From assembly GCA_964475385.1 (NCBI GenBank), contig CAYYWV010000013.1, forward strand, positions 1-33,261: a stretch of DNA of 33,261 bases. Reading direction: 5' to 3'. The position numbers and the translations under genes are program-made. The notes beneath the pieces were generated by a model. The model searched no databases. It saw only the letters and a list, made by a program, of their open reading frames with translations, and had not been told where the DNA came from. Positions within the stretch are counted from its first letter, which is position 1, and each line of letters opens with the position of its first letter. Below, piece by piece: positions 19,476 to 27,243 of this stretch. Source of the stretch: CAYYWV01 sp964475385 (GTDB lineage: Bacteria > Pseudomonadota > Alphaproteobacteria > JAAXGF01).

Positions 19476-19683
19476 CTGACCGACGCTTACCTCTCCTTTA
19501 CCCTTTTCGGCGAGACTGGGCATACGGGCGAATCCCGCCTTGCAGCCAGATCGCCCGGATGAAAGACGCCGGCGGCGGTCGTCGTTGATCGGCCGTTGCG
19601 CCAGACGTGCGGCCGATCGAGCGATGCGCTCACGAGACAGACGGACCGAGACGTCGATAGGATGGGTATCGAACGTTGGACCG

Positions 19684-19860
19684 ATGTTGAAAAACATCAT
19701 AACGGTCTTGTTCATCTTTTACGTGGCGGGCGCGCTCGCCGTGGCCACCTCGTTCTTGTACGGGCACCGCGGCGGCGGCTATGCGAGCCGGGTGATCTTT
19801 TCGCAGGCCATCGAGCGCGGGGTGTACTGGCCGGCCGACTTCCTGCGTGACGCGTTCTGA
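19684..19860 (+). CDS. Small single-helix membrane protein, unknown function
   Basis: A 58-residue protein beginning MLKNIITVLFIFYVAGALAV, with one membrane helix at about 3-25, then a Gly-rich turn (GHRGGGY) and an amphipathic C-terminus ending YWPADFLRDAF. I know no named family. The codon use and the well-formed helix followed by an aromatic-rich tail suggest a real gene; a longer in-frame reading from 19540 adds only Arg-rich residues unlike a protein N-terminus. The ribosome site is weak (TTGGA). It lies alone between the cyclase gene and tRNA-Leu. The 208 bp before it (19476-19683) hold a CGGGCGA/TCGCCCG inverted repeat (19525-19557) without a T-run and nothing else I can support. Confidence 0.5.
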   Translation: MLKNIITVLFIFYVAGALAVATSFLYGHRGGGYASRVIFSQAIERGVYWPADFLRDAF

Positions 19861-19896
19861 ACGCCGTCGCGCGGTCGCCGTCCGGCGCAGGCGGTT

Positions 19897-19926
19897 TTGA
19901 TACGCAATAGTCTGAATTTTCATAAA
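19897..19926 (+). promoter_or_regulatory. Possible promoter for tRNA-Leu
   Basis: TTGATA (19897-19902), 18 bp, then CATAAA (19921-19926) resemble a sigma-70 promoter in an otherwise GC-rich gap. The predicted start would be about 130 bp before the tRNA, which is long. Confidence 0.3.
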
Positions 19927-20063
19927 GCTATTGTCTTCCGGCGACGGACCGCGCAATGCCCGGCGAAGGACGGGCCGCGGCCGCCGCCGCCCACAAGCCC
20001 CTGGACGCTTGCGCCCAAAGATCGGATGATCGGCTCCCGCCGGGGAGGGCGAAGGGCCTCGAT

Positions 20064-20150
20064 GCGGGGATGGTGGAACTGGTAGACACAAAGGGCTTAA
20101 AACCCTTCGGCCTTCGGGCCTTGCGGGTTCGAGTCCCGCTCCCCGCACCA
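20064..20150 (+). tRNA. tRNA-Leu (anticodon UAA)
   Basis: The acceptor stem GCGGGGA (20064-20070) pairs with TCCCCGC (20140-20146), followed by the A discriminator and an encoded CCA (20148-20150). The anticodon stem AAGGG/CCCTT (20091-20095 and 20103-20107) encloses loop CTTAAAA with anticodon TAA at 20098-20100, reading leucine UUA. The long variable arm (around GGCCTTCGGGCC) is the class II feature expected of tRNA-Leu, and the T arm GCGGGTTCGAGTCCCGC is canonical. At 87 nt it is complete. UUA codons are rare in such GC-rich genes, so this is a minor isoacceptor. Confidence 0.97.
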
Positions 20151-20279
20151 GAGCTTTCCCAGACGCGCGGCAGCGCCGGCGACGCCGGCGAAAAAGACGG
20201 CGAAGGCGTCTGTCTTCGGCGACGCCCTCGAAAGGGAGCGGACCGATCCGCGTCTTCCGCGGTTGCGCGCCCCTGGCGG

Positions 20280-20308
20280 TGGACGGCGCGCGCCGCTCAG
20301 CGTATATA
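20280..20308 (+). promoter_or_regulatory. Candidate serS promoter
   Basis: TGGACG (20280-20285) and TATATA (20303-20308) are 17 bp apart, a reasonable sigma-70 match, about 30 bp before the serS start. The rest of the 188-bp gap after the tRNA holds a tandem CGCCGGCGA repeat (20174-20191) and no gene. Confidence 0.45.
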
Positions 20309-20338
20309 GGGCACCGGTTTCCTTGCCACGTTGCCCCG

Positions 20339-21616
20339 ATGTTCGACATCAAAGCCATTCGCGACGCCCCCGAAACTTTCGACGCCGGGCGCGCTAAGCG
20401 CGGCCTTCCGCCGCTCGCCCGCGAGCTGATCGCGCTCGACGACGCCCGCCGCGCCGCTCAGACCCGGCTTCAGTCCATGCTGGCCCGCCGCAACGAAGCC
20501 TCGAAGGCGATCGGCCGCGCCAAGGCGCAAGGCGAGGACGCCTCCGCCCTCATGGCCGAGGTCGCCCGCCTCAAGGACGAGATTCGCGGCGCCGAAGAGG
20601 CCGAGCGCGAAGCGACCGCGGCGCTCGAACGCGCGCTCGCGGCCGAGCCCAACCTGCCCGCCGACGACGTGCCCGCCGGCGAGGACGAAAGCGCGAACGT
20701 CGAGATCCGCCGCGTGGGCGCGCCCCGCGCCTTCGACTTCGCGGTCCGCGATCACGTCGATATCGGCGAGGGGCTCGGGCTCATGGACTTCGCCGCCGCC
20801 GCCCGTATGTCGGGGGCGCGTTTCGTGGTCCTCAAAGGCGCGCTCGCCCGACTCGAACGCGCGCTCGCCGCCTTCATGCTCGATCTTCATACCCGCGCAT
20901 TCGGCTACACCGAAATCGCCCCGCCGCTCCTGGTCCGCGAGCACGCCGCGTTCGGCACCGGCAACCTGCCCAAGTTCGCCGATGACCTGTTCCACACCGC
21001 CGACGGCTTCTGGCTCATTCCGACCGCCGAGATGTCGCTGACCAATTTGGTCGCTGGCGAGATCCTCGACGAAGCCGCGCTGCCGATCCGCGTCACCGCT
21101 TACACGCCCTGCTTCCGGGCCGAGGCCGGCGCCGCCGGCAAGGACACCCGCGGCATGATCCGCCAGCACCAGTTCACCAAGGTCGAGCTGGTCTCGATCG
21201 CGCACCCCGACCGTTCGGACGACGAGCTCGAACGCATGACCGGCTGCGCCGAGGAGGTGCTCAAGCGCCTCGGTCTCCCTTATCGGGTGGTGCTCCTTTG
21301 CGGCGGCGACATGGGCTTTTCGGCCCGAAAGACCTATGACATCGAGGTCTGGCTGCCGGGGCAGAACGCCTACCGCGAGATATCGAGCTGCTCCAACTGC
21401 GGCGATTTTCAGGCCCGGCGCATGAAGGCCCGCTTCCGACGCGCGGGCGAGCGCGGCACGCGCTTCGTGCACACCCTCAACGGCTCGGGGCTCGCGGTCG
21501 GGCGCACGCTCGTCGCGGTGCTCGAAAACTATCAGGAGGCCGACGGCTCGGTCACCGTGCCCGAGGCGCTCCGGCCTTATCTCGACGGGATCGAGCGCAT
21601 CGAACCCGCCGCTTGA
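20339..21616 (+). CDS. serS: Seryl-tRNA synthetase
   Basis: Charges tRNA-Ser with serine in the cytosol. The 425-residue length is normal. Start ATG 20339 gives the family N-terminus MFDIKAIRDAPETFD; no clear ribosome site precedes it. Residues about 30-105 form the charged, Ala-rich antiparallel coiled-coil arm that binds the long variable arm of tRNA-Ser. The class II core follows: the TAEMSLTNL segment, motif 2 FRAEAGAAGKDTRGMIRQHQ (about 259-278), the serine-specific EISSCSNCGDFQARR, and motif 3 NGSGLAVGRTLVAVLENYQ (about 381-399). Downstream genes surE and pcm follow closely, as in many proteobacteria. Confidence 0.97.
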   Translation: MFDIKAIRDAPETFDAGRAKRGLPPLARELIALDDARRAAQTRLQSMLARRNEASKAIGRAKAQGEDASALMAEVARLKDEIRGAEEAEREATAALERALAAEPNLPADDVPAGEDESANVEIRRVGAPRAFDFAVRDHVDIGEGLGLMDFAAAARMSGARFVVLKGALARLERALAAFMLDLHTRAFGYTEIAPPLLVREHAAFGTGNLPKFADDLFHTADGFWLIPTAEMSLTNLVAGEILDEAALPIRVTAYTPCFRAEAGAAGKDTRGMIRQHQFTKVELVSIAHPDRSDDELERMTGCAEEVLKRLGLPYRVVLLCGGDMGFSARKTYDIEVWLPGQNAYREISSCSNCGDFQARRMKARFRRAGERGTRFVHTLNGSGLAVGRTLVAVLENYQEADGSVTVPEALRPYLDGIERIEPAA

Positions 21617-21630
21617 GGGGGCGGAAACCC

Positions 21631-22395
21631 ATGCGCATCCTGGTCAGCAACGACGACGGCATCGCCGCGCCCGGGCTCAAGGTTCTCGAGCGCATCGCCC
21701 GCGAGCTTGGCCGCGACGTCTGGGTCGTCGCGCCCGAGACCGAGCAGAGCGGGGCCGCGCATTCGCTCACCCTGCACCGGCCGCTGCGCGTCCGCCGCAT
21801 CACGCGGCGGCGTTTCGCCGTCGACGGCACGCCCACCGACTGCGTGATGCTGGCGATCAACACCCTGATCCCGGGACGCAAGCCCGACCTCATGCTTTCG
21901 GGCGTCAACCGGGGCAGCAACCTCGCCGACGACGTGACCTATTCGGGCACGATCGCGGCGGCCTTCGAGGCGACGCTTCTCGGGGTGCCGGCGATTGCGC
22001 TCAGCCAACGCTACGCCAACGGGCATGCGGTCCAATGGACGACCGCGGCGCAGCACGCGCCCGGACTGATTCGCCGCCTCGTCGAGATCGGCTGGCCCGA
22101 GGACGTGACCATCAACGTCAACTTTCCCGACGCGCCCGCCGATGCGGTCACCGAAGTCGTCGTTTGCCGTCAGGGGCGCCACAAGTTCGGCGACGTGCTC
22201 AGCGAACGGATCGACCCACGCGGGCGGCCTTACTACTGGATCGGCGCCGTCCGTCGCGAGGGCGAGAACGCGCCGGACACCGACATCGCGGTCGTCGAGG
22301 ACGGCGGGATCGCGGTGACGCCTTTGCACCTCGACCTGACCCACGGTCCGACCAAAGAGCATCTGCGCCGCGCGTTCGACGGAACCGGCGGCTGA
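21631..22395 (+). CDS. surE: 5'/3'-nucleotidase SurE
   Basis: Metal-dependent phosphatase acting on nucleoside monophosphates, linked to stationary-phase survival. The start at ATG 21631 gives the canonical MRILVSNDDG N-terminus, with the DD metal ligands at residues 8-9 (an in-frame TTG at 21613 would add six residues). The family patterns APETEQSGAAHSLTLHRPLR, DGTPTDCV, SGVNRGSNLADDVTYSGTIA and the later NVNFPD are present. The 254-residue length is normal. It begins 14 bp after serS, with a GAGGGGG ribosome site in the serS end, and is followed by pcm. Confidence 0.96.
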   Translation: MRILVSNDDGIAAPGLKVLERIARELGRDVWVVAPETEQSGAAHSLTLHRPLRVRRITRRRFAVDGTPTDCVMLAINTLIPGRKPDLMLSGVNRGSNLADDVTYSGTIAAAFEATLLGVPAIALSQRYANGHAVQWTTAAQHAPGLIRRLVEIGWPEDVTINVNFPDAPADAVTEVVVCRQGRHKFGDVLSERIDPRGRPYYWIGAVRREGENAPDTDIAVVEDGGIAVTPLHLDLTHGPTKEHLRRAFDGTGG

Positions 22396-22417
22396 CGCCC
22401 TGGGACGGAGCCCGGCA

Positions 22418-23065
22418 ATGACCCTGGAATCGCGCCGAATCCGGCTTATCATGGAGCTGCGGCACGAGGGCATCAACGACACCCGGGTTCTGTCGGCGAT
22501 CGAGCGCGTGCCGCGCGAGCGGTTCGTGCCCCCGACCTTCGCCGATCAGGCCTATGACAATATCGCGCTGCCCATCGGCTACGGGCAGACGATCAGCCAG
22601 CCCTTCGTCGTCGCCTACATGACCGAGAAGCTCGAGGTCGGCGATCGCATGAAGGTTCTCGAAGTCGGGACCGGATCGGGCTACCAGACGGCGGTGCTCG
22701 CCCAGCTCTGCCGGCGGATCTACACCATCGAGCGCCACCGAGAACTCTTGCGCGAGGCCGAGAGGCGGTTCGCCGCGCTTCGCCTCAACAACGTCGTCAC
22801 CCGCTACGGCGACGGCAGCCGCGGCTGGCCCGAACAGGCGCCGTTCGACCGGATCATCGTCACCGCGGCCGCGGCCGAGCTGCCCGAGACCCTGGTCGAT
22901 CAGCTTGCCGTGGGCGGGTTGATGGTGCTGCCTATGGGCCGCGACGTGTTCGACCAACGCCTCGTGCGCGTCCGCCGCACCGAGGACGGCCATGAGGTCG
23001 AACCCCTTCTCGATGTGCGTTTCGTTCCCCTGGTGCCCGGCGCGCCCGACGATGACCGCGATTAA
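22418..23065 (+). CDS. pcm: Protein-L-isoaspartate O-methyltransferase
   Basis: Repairs age-damaged proteins by methylating L-isoaspartyl residues with S-adenosylmethionine. The 215-residue protein has the PIMT patterns: RVPRERFVPPTFADQAYDN, then LPIGYGQTISQPFVVAYMTE, which binds the substrate, and SAM motif I VLEVGTGSGYQTAVLA (about 80-95). RIIVTAAAAELPETLVDQL is the later family motif. Its last 14 bp overlap the next gene, the LysM/M23 lipoprotein, as in the conserved surE-pcm-nlpD order. Confidence 0.96.
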   Translation: MTLESRRIRLIMELRHEGINDTRVLSAIERVPRERFVPPTFADQAYDNIALPIGYGQTISQPFVVAYMTEKLEVGDRMKVLEVGTGSGYQTAVLAQLCRRIYTIERHRELLREAERRFAALRLNNVVTRYGDGSRGWPEQAPFDRIIVTAAAAELPETLVDQLAVGGLMVLPMGRDVFDQRLVRVRRTEDGHEVEPLLDVRFVPLVPGAPDDDRD

Positions 23066-24119
23066 GAGACCGGCGGCGATTGCGGCCCTTCTGGCGCTTG
23101 CGCTTGCGCTCGCCGCCTGCTCGCAGCGGCCCGCGCGGGTGGTGTTCCGCGGCCCCGGGACCGGCGCGCCGCCAAACGCCTCGGCGACCGGCGAGGCCGC
23201 GCCTGCGGAGGCCGCGAAAAAAGCGCCCGAGGTGCTTTCGCGCTCGCCGGCCGCAAATGGAAAGACGTCGGCCTCGTCGAAACCGCCGTCGATCCGATCG
23301 AACAAGGCTCCCCGCGTCGCCAAACCGACGCCGCCGCCCGCAAGCATCGTGGTCAGACGCGGCGACACCGTCTATGGGATCGCGCGGCGCTATGACGTAG
23401 CGGTCAAGGCGCTGATCGCCCGCAACCGGCTCAAGCCTCCTTACGCCTTACGGGTCGGCCAGACGCTGATCCTGCCGCGCGAACGCGTCCACGTGGTCGA
23501 GCGCGGCGAGACCCTGTACGCCATCGCCCGCGCCTATGGGGTCGACCTCGCGGCGCTCGCCCGCGCCAATGGACTGATCGAGCCTTATGTCTTGCGCGTG
23601 GGCCAGCGGCTGCGCGTGCCGGCGCGGGCGGACGGCGTCGCCGCGGCGCGCCGCACGCCGGTGTCGCTGGGCGACGCGGCGAGGGCGCCGACCCCGCCGC
23701 CCGCGGTCGGTCCTTTGCCGAAGCCGCCGCCGCGCGCGGGCAAGACCTTCCTGTGGCCGGTCAAGGGCAAGATCGTCACTCGTTTCGGTCCCCAGAAAGG
23801 CGGGCGCCGCAACGACGGGATCAACATTCTCGCCCCCCGCGGCGCGGCCGTCCGCGCGGCCGAGAATGGAGTCGTCGCTTATGCCGGCAACGAGCTTGCG
23901 GGCTATGGGAATCTTCTTCTGATCCGTCACGCGGGCGGCTGGACCACGGCTTACGCCCACAACGACACGCTTCTCGTGCGCCGCGGCGACATCGTGCGCC
24001 GGGGCCAGGTGATCGCGCGGGTGGGTTCGACCGGCGGGGTCTCCCGTCCGCAGGCCCATTTCGAGATTCGCCGCGGGGCCGAGGCGGTCGATCCGCTCAA
24101 GCTTTTGTCGCGGAACTGA
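23052..24119 (+). CDS. nlpD: LysM/M23 lipoprotein, NlpD-like amidase activator
   Basis: Cell-wall protein predicted to bind peptidoglycan and activate division amidases. Start ATG 23052 overlaps pcm and gives a lipoprotein signal ending LAAC (Cys about 22). After a Pro/Ala/Lys-rich stretch come two LysM repeats, about 96-139 (VVRRGDTVYGIARRYDVAVK) and 146-190 (VHVVERGETLYAIARAYGVD), another Pro-rich linker and a C-terminal M23/LytM domain (about 233-350). The zinc ligands look lost: where active enzymes have HxGxD this reads NDGIN, and the HxH motif reads QAH. That matches catalytically dead NlpD/EnvC proteins. A start 60 bp earlier adds a non-signal sequence and is rejected. In gammaproteobacteria nlpD holds this same place after pcm. 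Confidence 0.9.
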   Translation: MTAIKRPAAIAALLALALALAACSQRPARVVFRGPGTGAPPNASATGEAAPAEAAKKAPEVLSRSPAANGKTSASSKPPSIRSNKAPRVAKPTPPPASIVVRRGDTVYGIARRYDVAVKALIARNRLKPPYALRVGQTLILPRERVHVVERGETLYAIARAYGVDLAALARANGLIEPYVLRVGQRLRVPARADGVAAARRTPVSLGDAARAPTPPPAVGPLPKPPPRAGKTFLWPVKGKIVTRFGPQKGGRRNDGINILAPRGAAVRAAENGVVAYAGNELAGYGNLLLIRHAGGWTTAYAHNDTLLVRRGDIVRRGQVIARVGSTGGVSRPQAHFEIRRGAEAVDPLKLLSRN

Positions 24120-24146
24120 GGACGGCGAAGACCGCGCTCTGCGGGC

Positions 24147-25010
24147 TCAACCGATCTCGATTTGGGCTCCCAGACGGCCGGCGAGATCTTGAATGAACTG
24201 CCAGGCGACCCGGCCCGAGCGCGCCCCCCGCGTCATCGCCCATTCCCGCGCCTGGGCGCGGAGCTCGTCGCCCGAAATTTCGAGTCCGAAGGCCTCGGCA
24301 TAGCCCGCGACCATCTCGTCGAACAGTTCCTGGGTGCAGGCGTGGAAGCCGAGCCAGAGGCCGAAACGGTCGGACAGCGAGACCTTTTCCTCCACGCTTT
24401 CGGCCGGGTTGATCGCGGTCGAGCGTTCGTTTTCGATCATCTGCCGGGGCATCAGGTGGCGACGATTCGAGGTGGCGTAGAAGATCACGTTGGCCGGCCG
24501 GCCTTCGATGCCGCCTTCGAGCACGGCCTTGAGCGACTTGTAGCTCGCGTCCTCGCCGTCGAACGAGAGATCGTCGCAGAAGATCACGAAGCGCCGCGGG
24601 CTCTCCCCCAGGATGGCGAGAAGCCGGGGAAGACTGGGGATGTCCTCGCGGTGGATCTCGACCAGCGCGAGCGCGCGCGGCCGCTCGGCGTTGACGGCGG
24701 CGTGCACGGCCTTGACCAGAGAGCTCTTGCCCATCCCGCGGGCCCCCCAGAGAAGGGCGTTGTTGGCGGGCAGGCCGGCGGCGAAGCGCCGGGTGTTGTC
24801 GATCAGGATGTCGCGCTGGCGTTCGATTCCTTTGAGAAGCGCGACATCGATCCGGTTGACGCGGACGACGGGCGCGAGAACGCCCACGTCGGCCCGCCAG
24901 ATGAAGGCGTCGGCGGAATCGAGATCGGCCGCAGGCGGGGCCGCGGGCGCCAGGCGCTCGAGCGCCTGGGCGATACGCTGGAGCAGGGGTTCGAGCCTGT
25001 CCTCTGGCAT
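24147..25010 (-). CDS. DUF815-family AAA+-like ATPase
   Basis: P-loop ATPase of unknown cellular role, 287 residues. The Walker A motif is GARGMGKS (about 89-96), the Walker B region reads FVIFCDDLSFD, and NVIFYATSNRRHLMPR is the DUF815 signature, with the arginine-rich sensor segment after it. The N-terminal about 80 residues are helical. ATG 25010 is chosen for its GAGGTG ribosome site; a start at 25055 would add an Arg-rich stretch. It is antiparallel to its neighbours, between the nlpD-like gene and yajC. This placement is common in alphaproteobacteria by my recollection, but what the protein does is unknown to me. Confidence 0.88.
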   Translation of the reverse strand: MPEDRLEPLLQRIAQALERLAPAAPPAADLDSADAFIWRADVGVLAPVVRVNRIDVALLKGIERQRDILIDNTRRFAAGLPANNALLWGARGMGKSSLVKAVHAAVNAERPRALALVEIHREDIPSLPRLLAILGESPRRFVIFCDDLSFDGEDASYKSLKAVLEGGIEGRPANVIFYATSNRRHLMPRQMIENERSTAINPAESVEEKVSLSDRFGLWLGFHACTQELFDEMVAGYAEAFGLEISGDELRAQAREWAMTRGARSGRVAWQFIQDLAGRLGAQIEIG

Positions 25011-25146
25011 CCCGTCACCTCGATCGCCATATCGACTGGAACGGCGGCGCGGCACGGTAGCATAGGGCGCACGCGCGGCGGAAGCGGGGTTTGGGCTCGC
25101 ATCGGCCGGCCGGGCCGCGAACAGCCGCGGAAGCCCGCGGCGCGGC

Positions 25147-25174
25147 TTGCAAATCGGACCGCCGGCGGTATAGT
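25147..25174 (+). promoter_or_regulatory. Candidate promoter of yajC-secD-secF
   Basis: TTGCAA (25147-25152), 16 bp, then TATAGT (25169-25174) is a good sigma-70 match about 35 bp before the yajC start. The rest of this 198-bp divergent gap (25011-25208) is GC-rich and shows nothing else I can support. Confidence 0.5.
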
Positions 25175-25208
25175 CCGGCGAACCTCACGGCACGGGAAGG
25201 ACCAGGAT

Positions 25209-25634
25209 ATGCTTATATCACCGGCTTACGCCCAGACGGCGGCGGGGCCAGCGGGGGGCGGAATGTTGATCCAGCTTCTTCCGCTCATCCTGATTTTCGT
25301 GGTGTTCTACTTTCTGTTGATTCGGCCTCAACAGAAAAAGATGAAGCAGCACCGCGAGATGCTTGCCAATATCCGGCGCGGGGACCGGATCGTGACCGGC
25401 GGCGGTATCGTCGGACGGGTAGCCCGTGTCGAGGGAGACGACGAGCTCATCGTCGAGATCGCGCCCGAAACCAAGGTTCGGGTTCGGCGCTCGACCGTCT
25501 CCGAAGTCATCTCGCGCAGCGAACCTGCGACCGCCACCGGCGGCGACGAGAAGAAAAACGCATCGGCCAAGAAGAAAGGCGCGCGCAAACGGTCGGAGGA
25601 ATCCGCGACCGAGAACGACAAGGCCGACGGCTGA
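25209..25634 (+). CDS. yajC: Preprotein translocase accessory subunit YajC
   Basis: Single-helix inner-membrane protein that joins SecDF and YidC at the Sec translocon. The 141-residue protein opens MLISPAYAQTAAG, has one membrane helix (about 20-40, LLPLILIFVVFYFLLIRPQQ), then KKMKQHREMLANIRRGDRIV and GGGIVGRVARV, the YajC/YidC-interacting fold. A Lys/Glu-rich tail of about 35 residues is longer than in E. coli YajC (110 residues). The ATG at 25209 lies inside a longer open frame; this start is preceded by AAGGA and fits the family. Confidence 0.95.
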   Translation: MLISPAYAQTAAGPAGGGMLIQLLPLILIFVVFYFLLIRPQQKKMKQHREMLANIRRGDRIVTGGGIVGRVARVEGDDELIVEIAPETKVRVRRSTVSEVISRSEPATATGGDEKKNASAKKKGARKRSEESATENDKADG

Positions 25635-25646
25635 TCGCAGCGCTCG

Positions 25647-27224
25647 ATGCTCCACTTTCCGGCCTGGAAGACCTACCTTATCCTCGGCATTTGCTTGCTT
25701 GGGGTGATTTTCGCTGCGCCGAACCTGTTTTCGCGCCAGCAGGTCGAGGCTTTGCCCGATTGGCTGCCGCACAAGCAGATCAACCTGGGGCTCGACCTTC
25801 AGGGCGGCTCGCATCTTCTGCTCGAGGTCGAGGTCGGCGCGGTGGTGCGCGAGCGTCTGACCGCGCTCGTCGACGAGGCGCGGATCAAGCTGCGCGGCGC
25901 GCGCATCGGATACAAGGGCCTTGGCGTGACGGGCGACAGCGTCGTGGTGACGATCCGCAAGCCCGAGGACGTGGCCGAGGCCCGCCGGTTGCTCTCCGAC
26001 ATCGACCGCGACGTGATCGTGACCGAGGGCGAGAACGGCCGGCTCGCCATGAAGCTGAGCGAACAGGCGCTCAAGGCGATGCGCGATTCGGCGGTGACCC
26101 AGTCGCTCGAGATCGTGCGCCGCCGGATCGACGAGACCGGCACCCGCGAACCGACCATCCAGCGCCAAGGCGAAGACCGCATCCTCGTCCAGCTTCCGGG
26201 CGTCGACGATCCCGACCGCATCAAGCAGCTTCTCGGCAAGACGGCGAAGCTCAGCTTCCGGCTGGTCGACACCAACACCACCGTGGCCGATGCGCTCGCC
26301 GGGCGGCTGCCGCCGGGCTCCGAGATTCTCGAGGCCGACGACGAGTACGACGCCAGCGGCAGGCCGATCAAGTACGTCGTCCGCAAGCGCGTGATGGTGA
26401 GCGGCGACAACCTGGTCGACGCCCAGCCTTCGTTTCAGAACGGCGAGCCGGTGGTCTCCTTCCGCTTCGACCCCATCGGCGCGCGCAAGTTCGGCGACGT
26501 GACCAAGAAGAACGTCGGCCGCCCCTTCGCCATCGTGCTCGACAACAAGGTCATCAGCGCGCCCGTGATCCGCGAGCCGATCACCGGCGGGCGAGGGGTC
26601 ATCTCGGGCCGTTTCACGGTCCAGGAAGCGACCGATCTCGCGCTTCTGTTGCGGGCCGGCGCGTTGCCGGCCCCGCTCACCATTCTCGAAGAACGCTCGG
26701 TGGGCCCCGACCTCGGCGCCGATTCGATCCGGGCGGGCGAGATCGCGGCGGTTCTCGGCATGGTGTTCGTGGTCGTTTTCATGGCCGTCTGTTACGGCCT
26801 GTTCGGGATGATCGCCAACTTCGCGCTGCTCGTGAACCTGGTCTTGATTCTGGGGGCGCTTTCGGTCCTTCAGGCGACGCTCACTTTGCCGGGGATCGCC
26901 GGCATCGTGCTCACCATCGGCATGGCGGTCGACGCGAATGTGCTGATCTTCGAGCGAATCCGCGAAGAGGTCGCCAACGGACGGACGCCGTTCTCGGCGA
27001 TCGACGCCGGCTATCAGCGCGCGCTGACCACGATCATCGATTCGAACGTCACCACCTTTATCGCGGCGATCCTTCTGTTCGGTCTCGGCTCTGGGCCGGT
27101 CAAGGGCTTCGGCGTCACCCTCGCCATCGGCATCGTAACTTCGATGTTCACGGCGGTCATGGTCAGCCGTTTGATCATTGTGACCTGGCTTCGCAGGCGG
27201 CGACCCAAGATGTTGCCGATCTGA
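25647..27224 (+). CDS. secD: Protein translocase subunit SecD
   Basis: SecD uses the proton-motive force to pull exported proteins from the Sec channel on the periplasmic side. The 525-residue protein has an N-terminal membrane helix (about 8-26), a large periplasmic part with the LGLDLQGGSHLLLEV signature (P1 head) and RRIDETGTREPTIQRQGEDR, then the conserved VGPDLGADSIRAG before five C-terminal membrane helices. TM4 contains the functional Asp in the GMAVDANVLIFERIREE stretch. It lies 12 bp after yajC and 19 bp before secF, the normal operon. It is shorter than E. coli SecD (615 residues), as usual for alphaproteobacteria. Confidence 0.97.
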   Translation: MLHFPAWKTYLILGICLLGVIFAAPNLFSRQQVEALPDWLPHKQINLGLDLQGGSHLLLEVEVGAVVRERLTALVDEARIKLRGARIGYKGLGVTGDSVVVTIRKPEDVAEARRLLSDIDRDVIVTEGENGRLAMKLSEQALKAMRDSAVTQSLEIVRRRIDETGTREPTIQRQGEDRILVQLPGVDDPDRIKQLLGKTAKLSFRLVDTNTTVADALAGRLPPGSEILEADDEYDASGRPIKYVVRKRVMVSGDNLVDAQPSFQNGEPVVSFRFDPIGARKFGDVTKKNVGRPFAIVLDNKVISAPVIREPITGGRGVISGRFTVQEATDLALLLRAGALPAPLTILEERSVGPDLGADSIRAGEIAAVLGMVFVVVFMAVCYGLFGMIANFALLVNLVLILGALSVLQATLTLPGIAGIVLTIGMAVDANVLIFERIREEVANGRTPFSAIDAGYQRALTTIIDSNVTTFIAAILLFGLGSGPVKGFGVTLAIGIVTSMFTAVMVSRLIIVTWLRRRRPKMLPI

Positions 27225-27243
27225 TCCGAGGGAGAGAGACGGC

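Noticed and set aside
20064..20150. tRNA-Leu as an integration site for a mobile island
   Set aside because: No integrase, transposase or repeated copy of the tRNA 3' end was seen on either side.
20174..20191. Tandem CGCCGGCGA repeat after the tRNA as a repeat family or terminator
   Set aside because: Only two 9-bp units, GC-rich and followed by A rather than T on the plus strand; chance is sufficient.
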